From Malaya genurostris (lineage: Eukaryota; Arthropoda; Insecta; Diptera; Culicidae): a DNA stretch of 64,000 nt. Each line of letters opens with the position of its first letter. Within the stretch, counting starts at the first letter, position 1. The stretch spans positions 43,399,502 through 43,463,501 of the forward strand of contig NC_080571.1 of NCBI RefSeq assembly GCF_030247185.1, written 5' to 3'. Under the pieces are notes generated by a model that made no database searches, was not told where the DNA came from, and saw only the letters and a program-made list of their open reading frames with translations. The position numbers and the translations under genes were made by a program. Positions 49,156 through 59,929 of the stretch are shown here, piece after piece.

Positions 49156-50436
49156 TGCTCAGATAATATAATATTTCAACAAGTAACATTTGAAATATCA
49201 CTGTGCGATATGTCAAAAATAATGACCGAAATACTTATCACATGCGTTGAGATTAGTCTCGTTTACTTACAGTAAGGATAAAAATAATCGTGCCCAAATT
49301 AAAATAATGCACTAATTAACAGGGTCTGATATAATGGATTTAAACAAAATTGAACCCTTAGAGTAGAATAAATGAATGAATCAATTTTATCAATTTTATC
49401 CGCTATTCCGTACCATTACGACCACTGTGCTTTGCGGATCGCTTTTCATCACTAGCGGTATCTACTGGCTGTTCACTCTCTCTTTGTTGACTGTTAAGTA
49501 TTGGTACGAGCCTCGTGACTTGGCATGACTTTTGGTCCAACTGATTTGTCGTGACCGTCCTCGCAGTATTCACTAACTCCATCAGCGGTGGCTTTTGGCG
49601 TAGATTTTTTGGTGTTTGGTTCCATAATTTCGTGATTATGACTTCTAAAAGAGATTCTACCGGATGGAAATTTATAGCATTGATTCTAAGAAGCATTTTT
49701 GAGATTTGAAAAAAAAAAACTAAATCACAACGAAATAGAATTTGCGAGTTTGGGTTTCGAATTTTTCCTCAAATTATTATTTCACGGTTTCACCACATTT
49801 CAAATTAAATCGTATCTCCAAGCACAAAATAGTTCGCAGTTTTCTCCGAAAACTTTCCCAATCGAACGGTCCGCTGCGCGTGCAGCTGTCCAATCGCTGC
49901 CTTCGGACTGTCGCTTTATTACTCGGCACCGGAAAACGTGCCTGCTGTGAACATGAAACCAGAAACAACGGTCACCAACGGTCCGTGTGGCCAGCCGTCT
50001 CGCGCGTCCAGACTGGGCTGACATTTCCCGTTATTGACTGATGGTGCCCGGTGACGCGACTGAAACTCGGAAACCGGCATATTGCAGATTGTGCAGTCGA
50101 TCAACCGTATCAATTGAGCTTTCCTACCCAGCAGCAAGCAGATAAGCACGAAATTCGACGCTGCCGTGTGTTGTTCGGTTTTGGGTGGATTCTGTGACCG
50201 GAGATAACTCGGAATCGAATTTCTGGAACAATTAAATCATGCTGAGCTCTTGAAGCTGCTGTTTCTTCGTTATTTAGAGGTTTTTGTAGAAACAACATGC
50301 ATCAAGTACAGTTCAAATTCTCAGAACGGAAGTCAATCGATTTGAAACCAACCGAATCTTAAATCGTACCTCGAAACGCGATATAAGATATAAAATTATA
50401 TTGTTTTATAAGAACAATCTGGTAGAATGGAAATTA
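49156..50436. other. Gene-free DNA, partly GC-richer
   Basis: 49400-50200 is GC-richer and has overlapping ORFs on both strands (49403-49696 minus is the longest, 97 codons) with no recognisable domain. It could be a single-copy island. Confidence 0.3.
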
Positions 50437-50596
50437 GAGTGCCTATAACCAGAGTGACGACATCTCATCCGTAATTTTGGCAACAATTCAAAACATTCCA
50501 TTAGCTTTACATTGAATTGACAGGTCGTTTGCTCGTTTGGAACTGGGAGCTGTCATTCCAAACGAACAGCTGTCGCCACTCTGATTATAGTCACTC
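50437..50596. mobile_element. TA-flanked MITE with GAGTG ends
   Basis: GAGTGCCTATAACCAGAGTG on the left and, read inward from the right, GAGTGACTATAATCAGAGTG are inverted repeats, with GCGAC-type continuation. TA flanks both ends (50435-50436 and 50597-50598). The 160-bp size and TA target fit a mariner-type MITE. Confidence 0.8.
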
Positions 50597-50829
50597 TAAT
50601 GGAAATGACAACTTATTCATAGTAGGCGTTTGTTTTTAGATAAGGCTTGTTCGCGACGAAATCGCACATCTCTAGAAACGTGTGAAATATTTCGCAGACT
50701 GACGAACGTATGTCTGTTCGTAGTGTCAAAATAAATTCTTGGTGAGACTACAAGCTTCTGGATCAAAGGTGGCATTGAGTGAAAAACAAGTTCGAAAAGC
50801 AATTGTGTGTAGTCGGAATGAAAATCCAG

Positions 50830-53467
50830 AACTGTAACATTAGTGGTGTAATGATGTCTTTCTCATATAACTCATGTTTTCTTTAGTATTACTAAGGGAT
50901 TCTTCAACAAACTTTTCTTGGAATATTAAATAACAACAAAAACAGATTATTTGAGCTGACAATACGATAAGCTTTTCAGTTTTTAACAGTTTTGACCCAA
51001 GTGAATAGGAATTTTTTGTTTTACAATTTTAAACACATCTCACTCTGTTGTTCCGGAGCCAGAAGTGAGATCCGAAGTCTATTTTTATAGACGCTGACCC
51101 TTTTATTTGAGTCTAAGTTTGTGAAAATCGACTCAGCTGTATCTGAAAGAAAAACCTGTTTTAATCCACCTAGTGGTGTAATGATGCCTTTCTCATATCA
51201 ATCATACCATTATAAATCATATTCTACAAAATAATTTTCTTCAATTCCTAAAAAGAATAACCGAAATCGGTTTATTTGACCGTCTACTGATGATTTGAGG
51301 TCGATTTAGAAAACTTGTTACGGTTTTTCGCCCTTTTCAGTGATGGTATACAATTTTTAACACACTTTACCTTATATTTCCGGATCCGGAAGTCGGATCC
51401 AAATGAAATTCAGGAATTTTGTATGGGACTACAGGACCTTTCATTTAAATTTAAGTTTGTGAAAATCGGTTCAGCCATCTCTGAGAAAAGTTAGTACAAA
51501 AACGTGCTTAATCCACCTAGCAGTGAGATGATACCTTTTTTTCATCAATTCGCATGTGTTTTTTGCATTAATATTCTTCGGTATTTCAGTTTTCATGACA
51601 GTTTTTAATGAGCGTCGTTTTAAGCGGTAATTTGAGATTTTTATCACTCATTACTCTGTAATGTCGAAACTGCAAATCAGATCGAATTTGAATCTAAAAG
51701 TGTAACAATCGATTGAATATTCCATGAGATGTCGAAATAAGTTCCACTTTAGAGTTTACGGTTATTTACGATACTTCCAGATCCGGTATTCCGGAACCAG
51801 CATAGCCCAAACCAAGTCATAAGCCATGAATTGACTTGCCGAATAAATTGCAATAGTTTTGAGTCCAACTTTAATGCTTTTAGGGATTGTCATCCTCTAT
51901 ATCGGTTTGAATTTTAAAAAATCATCTTCCTGGTATTCCAGACTCGGAAGTCAGAAGTGGATCAAATTAATTTTTTTATGGGACTATAAGTTTAATTTAA
52001 TTTGAATTTTTGTTTTGCTTAAATTCGATTTGGCTTTTTTTGAGAAAACGATTGAGTTATGAGAAACGATTCGATACTGGAAACGAAATTCGAAAATCGG
52101 CGTAACTGAAGTCAGATAAATTCACCTGAGTAGATGTATAGTTTACATATGTTTCAAAATGTTTGAAAATCAGTGTAGACACCTTTGAGAAATTGTAGTG
52201 CGAATCAAATTTTTGGGTACCTTCCGAATTGAAAACTGAATATCACTAAATCTGAAAAAAGTTTATTTGGTTATCGACTGTCCAAATCTGCTAACCCGAT
52301 AAACCTGATTAATTTATGTGAAATAGACATTTTTATACCAATCACCTTGTATCCCCAAAACCGAATGTTATATCTGACTGAAAAGCAAGATGTTTTACAC
52401 AACCTTAGAACGTTTCATTTTAATCTTAGATTTCAATTGAATCTTAGATCGGTTCAGTCATCTACGAGAAAAATGAGCTACATAATTTTAATTTCGTTTT
52501 ACATATCATCCTGTAGTTCCGGAACCAGAAGTCGGATCCAAACATAATTCAGGAAACTTGTATAGGAGCATAGGACTTTTTATATGAATCTGAGTTTGTA
52601 GACAACGGTTGAGTCATCTTCGAAAAAAATTGGGTGAAATTTTTGGTCACACACGCATTTGCTGATCTCGACGAACTGATTCGAATGGTATATGGGTGTT
52701 CTGTTCTTCCAGCATTTATTGCTGTAAGTAGTTTAAATCAATATAATTATGGGATTACTTTCAACTCGAATATTCTGCCATGATCTGGTTTACATATGCC
52801 ATGTTCGAACGACTGTTGCCAAAAACGAACCGTGCTAAAATCGGTCCGAGGCAAAATTTCATGAAAAAGGAAGCTGTACACAGTCTTTTTGGTACTTAGA
52901 AACAATTGTATGTTATAATACTTAAAAATCGCGTTTCACGTTGCTCCCAAGCATTGCTTTGTCATACAGCGCTTAAAACTCCTACTGCTGGAATAGGGAG
53001 AAAAGTCGCTTACACAAAAATGTCGATATCTCCGTTAAAAATGAACGGATTTTAACAATCTATGGCTTGTTGGATAGCTATTACCGTGCGAAATCTAAGT
53101 CTGGAAACATATTCTGTTTTCAAGGTCAACTGTGACAGATACTGTCAAAAATCTGAAATATTTTACATAAAACTGCGTATAACTGAAAAAGTAAACATCC
53201 GATCTCAAAACCAATAGCGTTCAGGGTGACGGGGAGACCTTTCATTTGCGACTAGTTTGATCAAAATCGGTCCAGCCATCTCTGAGATCACGACCTCTTA
53301 GTTGATAACACACATACAGCCACACACACGGACATTTGCTCAGTTCGTCGAGCTGAATCGATTGGTATATGACATTCGGCCCTCCGGGCCTCGGAAAATT
53401 TTTCTAAAGTTTGAGCGAATTCTATACCTATTTGTTATATTTATAAAAAAAGGTAAACACGTAACAA

Positions 53468-53509
<42 letters not shown>

Positions 53510-54200
53510 AGAGAGACATTTTGCGTACTCGACGAACTGAGTCGAAAGGTATATGAACCTCGGCCCTCCGAGCCTCGGTTCAAAAGTTGGTTTTCACAGT
53601 GATTGCATAACCTTTCTATATGAGCATGGCAAAATGAAGAGGGAACCGGGAGCTGGGAACCGGAATAGCTGAAATTGTTTCGTTTAGTCAGCAACTAGCA
53701 TAAGCTATAAATTGAAATAGTTTTGAACCAAATTCAGAAGGATTTTTACGTTTTTTTGCATTATTGCTCTATATGACAGGTTGCAATTTCAAACACACTA
53801 CCCTGTATTTCCGGAACCCGAAGCCGGATCTGAATAAAATATTTTATTAACTTATGAAAATATAACACTTTTCATTTGAAGCTACTGATCGATTCGGCCG
53901 TTTCTAAGAAATTGGAGTGATTTCTGGTTTGAAGCACAAGACCATTTGAAAAATTGTACGGCTATTTGAATGTATTTGGGTAGACTTTTCCGTGTCATGT
54001 ATGAAAGCACGCCCCTGAAGGTAACATTTTTATACTTATCAGCATTTAATTCCGGAACCGGAAGTTGTTTCCGGACAAATTCGTTGGTATTGTAGGAAAT
54101 TGAAAGACCATTAATTTGAGCCTAAAGTTGTGAAAATCGGTCTGAGAAAATCGAGTTTTTTGTCGTGAATACGACTTACTTTACTATGGGGTGCCTTTTC
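50830..54200. repeat. Diverged tandem/dispersed repeat field
   Basis: Recurrent words in roughly 330-350-bp steps include CCACCTAGTGGTGTAATGAT (near 50841, 51166 and 51513), TCCGGAACCAGAAGTCGGAT, CCTTTCATTTGAATCTAAG and GTGAAAATCGGTTCAGCCAT. Some copies end in CGACGAACTGA, then GGTATATGA and the palindrome-rich box CGGCCCTCCGGGCCTCGG (53368-53395, 53561-53578). The same family reappears at 62905-63330 and partly at 14.9 kb. No gene is supported here. Confidence 0.75.
53470..53506. repeat. (CA)n microsatellite
   Basis: About 18 CA units followed by a short (GA) run to 53516, in the leader of the CGACGAACTGA box. Confidence 0.95.
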
Positions 54201-54668
54201 AAAATTTACCCTCTGAGAGAGTGATAAGTTTTTGATCGTGAATATATCTTGTTGTATCTAACGAATCAACATAATTTTTGCTACATGCCATCGGAAATAT
54301 GATCACAATTTTATGATAAAATTTTCAGTTGTGTGACATAATCTCAAATAGTTCAAAATTAAACTTTTCTGGAATGTTTGGTATAAACGAGTATCAAAGA
54401 GGATAATTCATATGGCGCGTTTGCCTTTCTCGTATTTCGAAAGCTCATAGCTCAGTGATCTGTGGAAGGATTTATATAATCTAACTACCAATAGAATCGA
54501 AATTTTTCAACTTAAACGTGTATAGCAAAAGCATTGAAGTATTTCAATAGTACACTATTGAAAAACCTATCTCATTTGACCCATGTCAACACCAGCCAAT
54601 CAGAACGCGTTCTGAGGAAGAGAAGAAAATAGCTGCTGCTGTACAACAAATCGTTCAAGAGAAATGTT
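54201..54668. other. Gene-free DNA
   Basis: No supported feature; it leads into the 554-bp tandem repeat. Confidence 0.35.
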
Positions 54669-56335
54669 CCGAAAAGTGGTGAATATCGTAGTGAGTTCCT
54701 CAATTTGGTCCTTCTGAATGCTAGAAACGAATCCCTACAGCATATTGATAGTTTCTTTCAATAAATTACGCAAATCCGAAATGAAATAATCGACATTAAA
54801 ATTCTATATGCGGCTATTTTTATAGCCGTTAGGATCGCCCATTAGTGAAAAAGCTACAAACGAAATCACATAAAAGGAAATCTCTTGACAAAAATTGGAT
54901 CAGTTTGGATTCTATCGCCACTGCGAGCAGATGTATTTTGTGTCGCCTGCACAATTAGTTTCGCTTTCGACAAGAGCGATTACGTCAGAGCTGCCAGTCA
55001 TTTGCATTGGTGAAAAAACAACGGTGGAGAGCATTACACAATATCAGCCGTTCTAATGGCTCTAAAATTTTTCTAAAGAACTATTAGGATTTGTTTTTCG
55101 CAAATCACAGGTAATTATTCTCAGTTTAGTGCAAATCAAGAACAATTTGGTTAGATTTGTGCACTTTTCGCTGTGTGAAATTCACAGTAATCGAAATCAA
55201 GTGGAGCCTTTTTTTGCGAAAAATGCTCCAGAGTTTAATGTCGTAGAGAATTACGCAATTTGACCCTTCTGAATGCTGGAAATAAATCCCTACAGCATAT
55301 TGATATTTTTTTCAAAAAATTATGCAAATCCGAAATGAAGTAATCGACATAAAAATTCTGTATGCGGCTATTTTTATAGCCGTTAGGACCGCCCATTAGT
55401 GAAAAAGCTACAAACGAAATCACATAAAAGGAAATCTCTTGACAAAAATTGGATCAGTTTGGATTCTATCGCCACTGCGAGCAGATGTGTTTTGTGTCGC
55501 CTGCACAGCTAGTTTCGCTTCCTACAAGAACGATTACGTCACAGCTGCCAGTCATTTCGATGGATGAAAAAGCAACGTTGGAAAGCATTATAAAAAATCA
55601 GCCGTTCTAATGGCTCTAAAAGTTTTCTGAAGAACTATTAGGATTTGTTGTTCGCAAATCGAAAGGAAATATCCTCAGTTTAGTGCAAATCAAGAACAAT
55701 TTGGTTAGATTTGTGCACTTTTCGCTGTGTGAAATTCACAGTAATCGAAATCAAGTGGAGCCTTTTTTTGCGAAAAATGCTCCAGAGTTTAATGTCGTAG
55801 AGAATTACGCAATTTGACCCTTCTGAATGCTGGAAATAAATCCCTACAGCATATTGATATTTTTTTCAAAAAATTATGCAAATCCGAAATAAAGTAATCG
55901 ACATAAAAATTCTGTATGCGGCTATTTTTATAGCCGTTAGGACCGCCCATTAGTGAAAAAGCTACAAACGAAATCACATAAAAGGAAATCTCTTGACAAA
56001 AATTGGATCAGTTTGGATTCTATCGCCACTGCGAGCAGATGTGTTTTGTGTCCCCTGCACAGCTAGTTTCGCTTCCTACAAGAACGATTACGTCACAGCT
56101 GCCAGTCATTTCGATGGATGAAAAAGCAACGTTGGAAAGCATTATAAAAAATCAGCCGTTCTAATGGCTCTAAAAGTTTTCTGAAGAACTATTAGGATTT
56201 GTTGTTCGCAAATCGAAAGGAAATATCCTCAGTTTAGTGCAAATCTAGAACAGTTTGGTTAGATTTTTGCACTTTTCGCTGTGTGAAATTCACAGTAATC
56301 GAGATCAAGTGAAGCTTTCTTTGTTTTTGCGAAAA
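54669..56335. repeat. 554-bp tandem repeat, three copies
   Basis: Copies begin near 54669, 55223 and 55777. The second and third are almost identical (the 62-codon minus-strand frame at 55235-55423 repeats at 55789-55977), while the first is more diverged. Each unit holds small palindromes, among them GGCTATTTTTATAGCC, CTGTGTGAAATTCACAG and AGCCGTTCTAATGGCT. No gene is recognised within the unit. Confidence 0.92.
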
Positions 56336-56487
56336 ATGTGAAAAAGGGGAATGCTTGCATAATTCATACAATTGATATTCGGAAGTGTTAAGGAACATGT
56401 CATTTGTTTTCGTATTCACAACATCCAGTTATGTCTCTGACATTACCCACCCGCCTTGTTTTTCTAGTTCATTTTGTACGTTTTATG

Positions 56488-56633
56488 TTCGAGCCCCGAC
56501 CTGGAAGGAATCGTAGCGTCAGTAGAATCGTAGCACCAGCCATGCACTGGTTCTGTACACTCTGAATCGGCTGCGAAGTCTGTTGAAACAGAAGGTCAAA
56601 TTCCACTACGCAGGAATGTAATACCAAGGCTTT
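56488..56633 (+). mobile_element. 5'-truncated SINE
   Basis: It starts at the B box (GTTCGAGCCCC) and continues with GACCTGGAAGGAATCGTAG, GTCAGTAGAATCG, a segment absent from the 49-kb copy (CCATGCACTGGTTCTGTACA), TGTTGAAACAGAAGGTCAAA and GGAATGTAATACCAAGGC. The A box is missing. Confidence 0.72.
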
Positions 56634-56751
56634 TTTGTACGTTTTACTCCATAACTCCTGAACCAAATGTCGGATCTATATGCAATTCAATTGTAGGCTA
56701 TGGGACTGTAAGGTCTTACATTTGAATTTAATTTGAAGAAAATCGGTTAAG

Positions 56752-56990
56752 TCCCTTTCGTTATCCAGTACCATACTATCTAGCATGTCCTAAAACGGCC
56801 ATTAGTTATCCTTTACCTTACCATCCAGCACGTACTAATTTTTTTAGAACAGTTGCCAGTACCACACCATCAAGTAGAAGAGAAATCAATTACTCGAATA
56901 TATTTTAGTCCTGTAAATGTTTCAAATGTGATCTTCAGGACCTATACATGGAATTTGGGTCAATTTATCTGCCCCCATATAACTCTTATC
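56752..56990 (+). repeat. Inverted repeat, left arm, bracketing the protease block
   Basis: From TCCCTTTCGTTATCCAGTAC to CCCCCATATAACTCTTATC this matches the reverse complement of 59709-59902. It is longer by 45 bp because the unit starting TTATCCAGTACCATACTAT is tandemly duplicated here. Confidence 0.85.
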
Positions 56991-57002
56991 TAATGAACTT
57001 TA

Positions 57003-57602
57003 ATGACAACGAGAAAACTTCCTTGGCGAAATCTTTTTCTTGTAAATCTTTGGTTTTTCTTGGGCAAAATAAAACAGTGCCTGAACGACATATTGAACAA
57101 TAATTATCAAATCACAATAGTTTGGGTCCCGGCTCATTGCTCCATTCCAGGTAATGAAAGAGCCGATAGTTTAGCCAAATGTGGTGCTATTGAGGGTGAG
57201 ATTTATGAGAGACCGATTGCTTTCAACGAATTCTATAGCGCGTCTCGCCAAAGAACACTTGCCAGCTGGCAAGCTTCTTGGGATAAAGATGATCTGGGTC
57301 GGTGGATGCACTCAATTATTCCTAAAATATCGACAAAGGCATGGTTCAGGGGACTGGATGTGAGTAGAGATTTCATTCGTGTGATGTCCAAACTCATGTC
57401 CAATCACTACACGTTAGATGCACATCTCCTTCGAATTGGACTTTCCGAGACTAATCATTGTGCTTGCGGCGAAGGTTACCGCGATATTGACCGTGTTGTT
57501 TGGACATGCGTGGAGTATCGTGATGTCAGATCTCAACTAATAAATTCCTTGCGTACCCAAGGTAGATTATCCAATGTCCCAGTTCGCGACATTCTGAAAT
57601 AG
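57003..57602 (+). pseudogene. I-like non-LTR ORF2 tail (RNase H end and CCHC)
   Basis: The 199-residue frame contains WVPAHCSIPGNERADSLAK, the last RNase H block with its Asp. It is followed by the conserved C-terminal region (WFRGLDVSRDFIRVMSKLMS, HYTLDAHLLRIGL) and a Cys/His cluster CACGEGYRDIDRVVWTC. These are typical of I-group ORF2 termini. The upstream RNase H blocks (TDGS and SDS) are missing, so it is 5'-truncated, and the ATG is fortuitous. It starts just inside the left inverted-repeat arm. Confidence 0.8.
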
Positions 57603-57853
57603 TTATAAGATCATGTACAAAATAAATGTATTTTATTTAATGTAATTTAAAATAGCAACTCGCTTGATAAAAACAGTATTTAGATTACTTATGAATAACA
57701 ACATACTAATATGATATTCGAAATGTATTAGGTTTAAAGTACTATCTATTGTAGATGCCACGGCGAAGAAAAACTTGTGTATATTGCCTATGAAATAAAC
57801 GTATCTATGAGAAATAAAATTAGAATGTAATGAAGGGATTTTTCGGATATATA

Positions 57854-58778
57854 AAGGGTGATTTTTTAAGAGCTTGAGAACTTTTTTAAACAATAAAACG
57901 CATAAAATTTGCAAAATCTCATCGGTTCTTTATTTTAAACGTTAGATTGGTACATGACATTTACTTTTTGAAGATAATTTCATTTAAATGTTGACCGCGG
58001 CTGCGTCTTAGGTGGTCCATTCGGAAAATCCGCTTTTTTATCGACAAATTTTGTTCAGCGATGAGGCTCATTTCTGGTTGAATGGCTACGTAAATAAGCA
58101 AAATTGCCGCATTTGGAGTGAAGAGCAACCAGAAGCCGTTCAAGAACTGCCCATGCATCCCGAAAAATGCACTGTTTGGTGTGGTTTGTACGCTGGTGGA
58201 ATCATTGGACCGTATTTTTTCAAAGATGCTGTTGCACGCAACGTTACAGTGAATGGCGATCGCTATCGTTCGATGCTAACAAACTTTTTGTTGCCAAAAA
58301 TGGAAGAACTGAACTTGGTTGACATGTGGTTTCAACAAGATGGCGCTACATGCCACACAGCTCGCGATTCTATGGCCATTTTGAGGGAAAACTTCGGAGA
58401 ACAATTCATCTCAAGAAATGGACCGGTAAGTTGGCCACCAAGATCATGCGATTTGACGCCTTTAGACTATTTTTTGTGGGGCTACGTCAAGTCTAAAGTC
58501 TACAGAAATAAGCCAGTAACTATTCCAGCTTTGGAAGACAACATTTCCGAAGAAATTCGGGCTATTCCGGCCGAAATGCTCGAAAAAGTTGCCCAAAATT
58601 GGACTTTCCGAATGGACCACCTAAGACGCAGCCGCGGTCAACATTTAAATGAAATTATCTTCAAAAAGTAAATGTCATGTACCAATCTAACGTTTAAAAT
58701 AAAGAACCGATGAGATTTTGCAAATTTTATGCGTTTTATTGTTTAAAAAAGTTCTCAAGCTCTTAAAAAATCACCCTT
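57854..58778 (+). mobile_element. Foldback DD41D mariner derivative with 174-bp arms
   Basis: TA flanks both ends (57852-57853 and 58779-58780). Bases 57854-58027 are the exact reverse complement of 58605-58778, as far as I can check by eye. The native 5' end seen in the copy at 5851 is replaced by an inverted copy of the 3' end, including its coding sequence. The breakpoint lies at a short shared GAAAA. The remainder is nearly identical to the copy at 5851-6779. Confidence 0.9.
58012..58671 (+). pseudogene. DD41D transposase catalytic domain, N-terminus replaced
   Basis: The frame has the same catalytic motifs as the 5962 copy (FSDEAHF, QQDGATCH, CDLTPLDY). Its first residues (MVHSE) come from the inverted 3' arm and are not native. 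The native N-terminus, including the start and the DNA-binding domain, is gone. The last roughly 21 codons also occur on the minus strand at 57961-58023 because of the foldback. No active transposase is expected. Confidence 0.85.
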
Positions 58779-58825
58779 TATTTAAACAGTTTGGCTCAGA
58801 ACAGATTGATGATTTTGAAGCTTCG

Positions 58826-59479
58826 CTAATGTATTAATTCAGGCTTTTTATTACATAAAAACAAAGAAATGATTCGTCTTTTACAAATTTGGCACAGGTA
58901 AATACAAGTAAAATATTTTGCAGATTTTTCTAATATTAATCCACATTTCATGCAAATAATGCTTTTTCTGCAACTTTCAGAAATCTGGTTGTAAAGTTCG
59001 GTTCGTTTTACTGTTGTTTGAATAGTGTGACATTTTTTTGATAAAACCATTTCTGCAAATTCTGTTACAAATATTCCACAGTTTTCAGCGTCTTCCTGTT
59101 GTGGACAGTCTTCATCGATAACAGACCACTGTGTTTCAGTTGATTTGTCTTCGTCTCCGAGTATTATTCTTGAGTAGCATCTAAAAAAATCCGCAACCCG
59201 TCTCGTTGTAAACTTTCGAAAGGAGTCCCAAACTCGAAAACTTTTATCATCAATATTAAATATTATCAAACAGAAGTGGACCTTGTCGCAATATCCTGCT
59301 ATTATACTTCTACCTTCCGCCATCGATATCATTTTCGCTAATTCTACCTCAGCCATTTCTTGTGAGTCCCGGGAACGAATCAACTTTTTAAAAACAATTG
59401 AACCAGCATATGCTTCCATGACGTAATAGTCTGAAACCTTTTCAAACTTTTCCAGATGCATAATAAGAATCCACTCCAC
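58826..59479 (-). CDS. Ulp1/C48-like cysteine protease with C-terminal zinc ribbon
   Basis: The 217-residue frame shows the Ulp1 (SUMO-protease) catalytic order: His68 in KVHFCLIIFN, Asp85 in RVWDSF, the oxyanion Gln128 in CPQQE, and Cys134 in ENCGIFVTEF. The Gln-to-Cys spacing equals the family norm. A CxxC-x16-CxxC zinc ribbon follows (C176, C179, C196, C199). In known families such proteases cleave ubiquitin-like modifiers, and captured copies occur in several DNA transposons. The first codon is GTG, and a TTCTGCAG acceptor-like sequence lies just upstream, so this is probably an exon or a truncated gene, not a complete ORF. All catalytic residues are intact. It lies inside an inverted-repeat bracket with transposon debris. 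Substrate and host (cellular gene or transposon cargo) are unknown. Confidence 0.7.
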   Translation of the reverse strand: MEWILIMHLEKFEKVSDYYVMEAYAGSIVFKKLIRSRDSQEMAEVELAKMISMAEGRSIIAGYCDKVHFCLIIFNIDDKSFRVWDSFRKFTTRRVADFFRCYSRIILGDEDKSTETQWSVIDEDCPQQEDAENCGIFVTEFAEMVLSKKCHTIQTTVKRTELYNQISESCRKSIICMKCGLILEKSAKYFTCIYLCQICKRRIISLFLCNKKPELIH

Positions 59480-59673
59480 TGCAGAATCGAATAATCACTT
59501 AACAATTATTTAAAATCTAAATGAAGCAGTCTGCTCTCGTACGTTTTTGCTCCAATGTATAAATTTTATAAATGTATAAGCATATTTTTTAACCTTATTT
59601 AAAAGCAAATTGCCCATAAAAATCTATTTTTAGATAGCTAAAACTGCGATCGAACATTTTTTTTTGTATTGAT

Positions 59674-59928
59674 TTATTTTTCAGTTCTGGTTTCTTTTTC
59701 GAGTGAGTGATAAGAGTTATATGGGGGCAGATACATTGTCTCAAATTTCATGTATGGGTCCTGAAGATCACGTTTGGAACATTTACAGGACAAAAATATA
59801 CTCGAATAATTGATTTTTCTTCTACTTGATGGTGTTGTGCTGGCGACTGTTCTAAAAAAAATAGTACAAGCTGGATAGTATGGTACTGGATAACTAAAGG
59901 GAGTGGTCTTTGAGAGAATCGAGTGCAA
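59674..59928 (-). other. 84-codon ORF over the right inverted-repeat arm, possible upstream exon
   Basis: It lies upstream of the protease on the same strand, with a Cys-rich patch (FLSCKCSKRDLQD). Most of it is the inverted-repeat arm, whose left copy has stops, so coding status is doubtful. It could supply an N-terminal exon of the protease through an intron of about 200 bp, but no clear donor is identified. Confidence 0.25.
59709..59902 (-). repeat. Inverted repeat, right arm, bracketing the protease block
   Basis: Reverse complement of 56752-56990 apart from a 45-bp duplication in the left arm and scattered substitutions. No target duplication was found outside the pair. Confidence 0.85.
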
Positions 59929-59929
59929 G

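Noticed and set aside
49403..49696. 97-codon minus-strand ORF
   Set aside because: No domain or paralogous support; the GC-richer island has equally long ORFs elsewhere on both strands.
55046..55061. Histone-mRNA-like 6-bp stem with 4-nt loop, repeated at 55600 and 56154
   Set aside because: The stem includes a G-T pair, the loop is not the usual type and no histone coding sequence precedes it; it is part of the 554-bp repeat.
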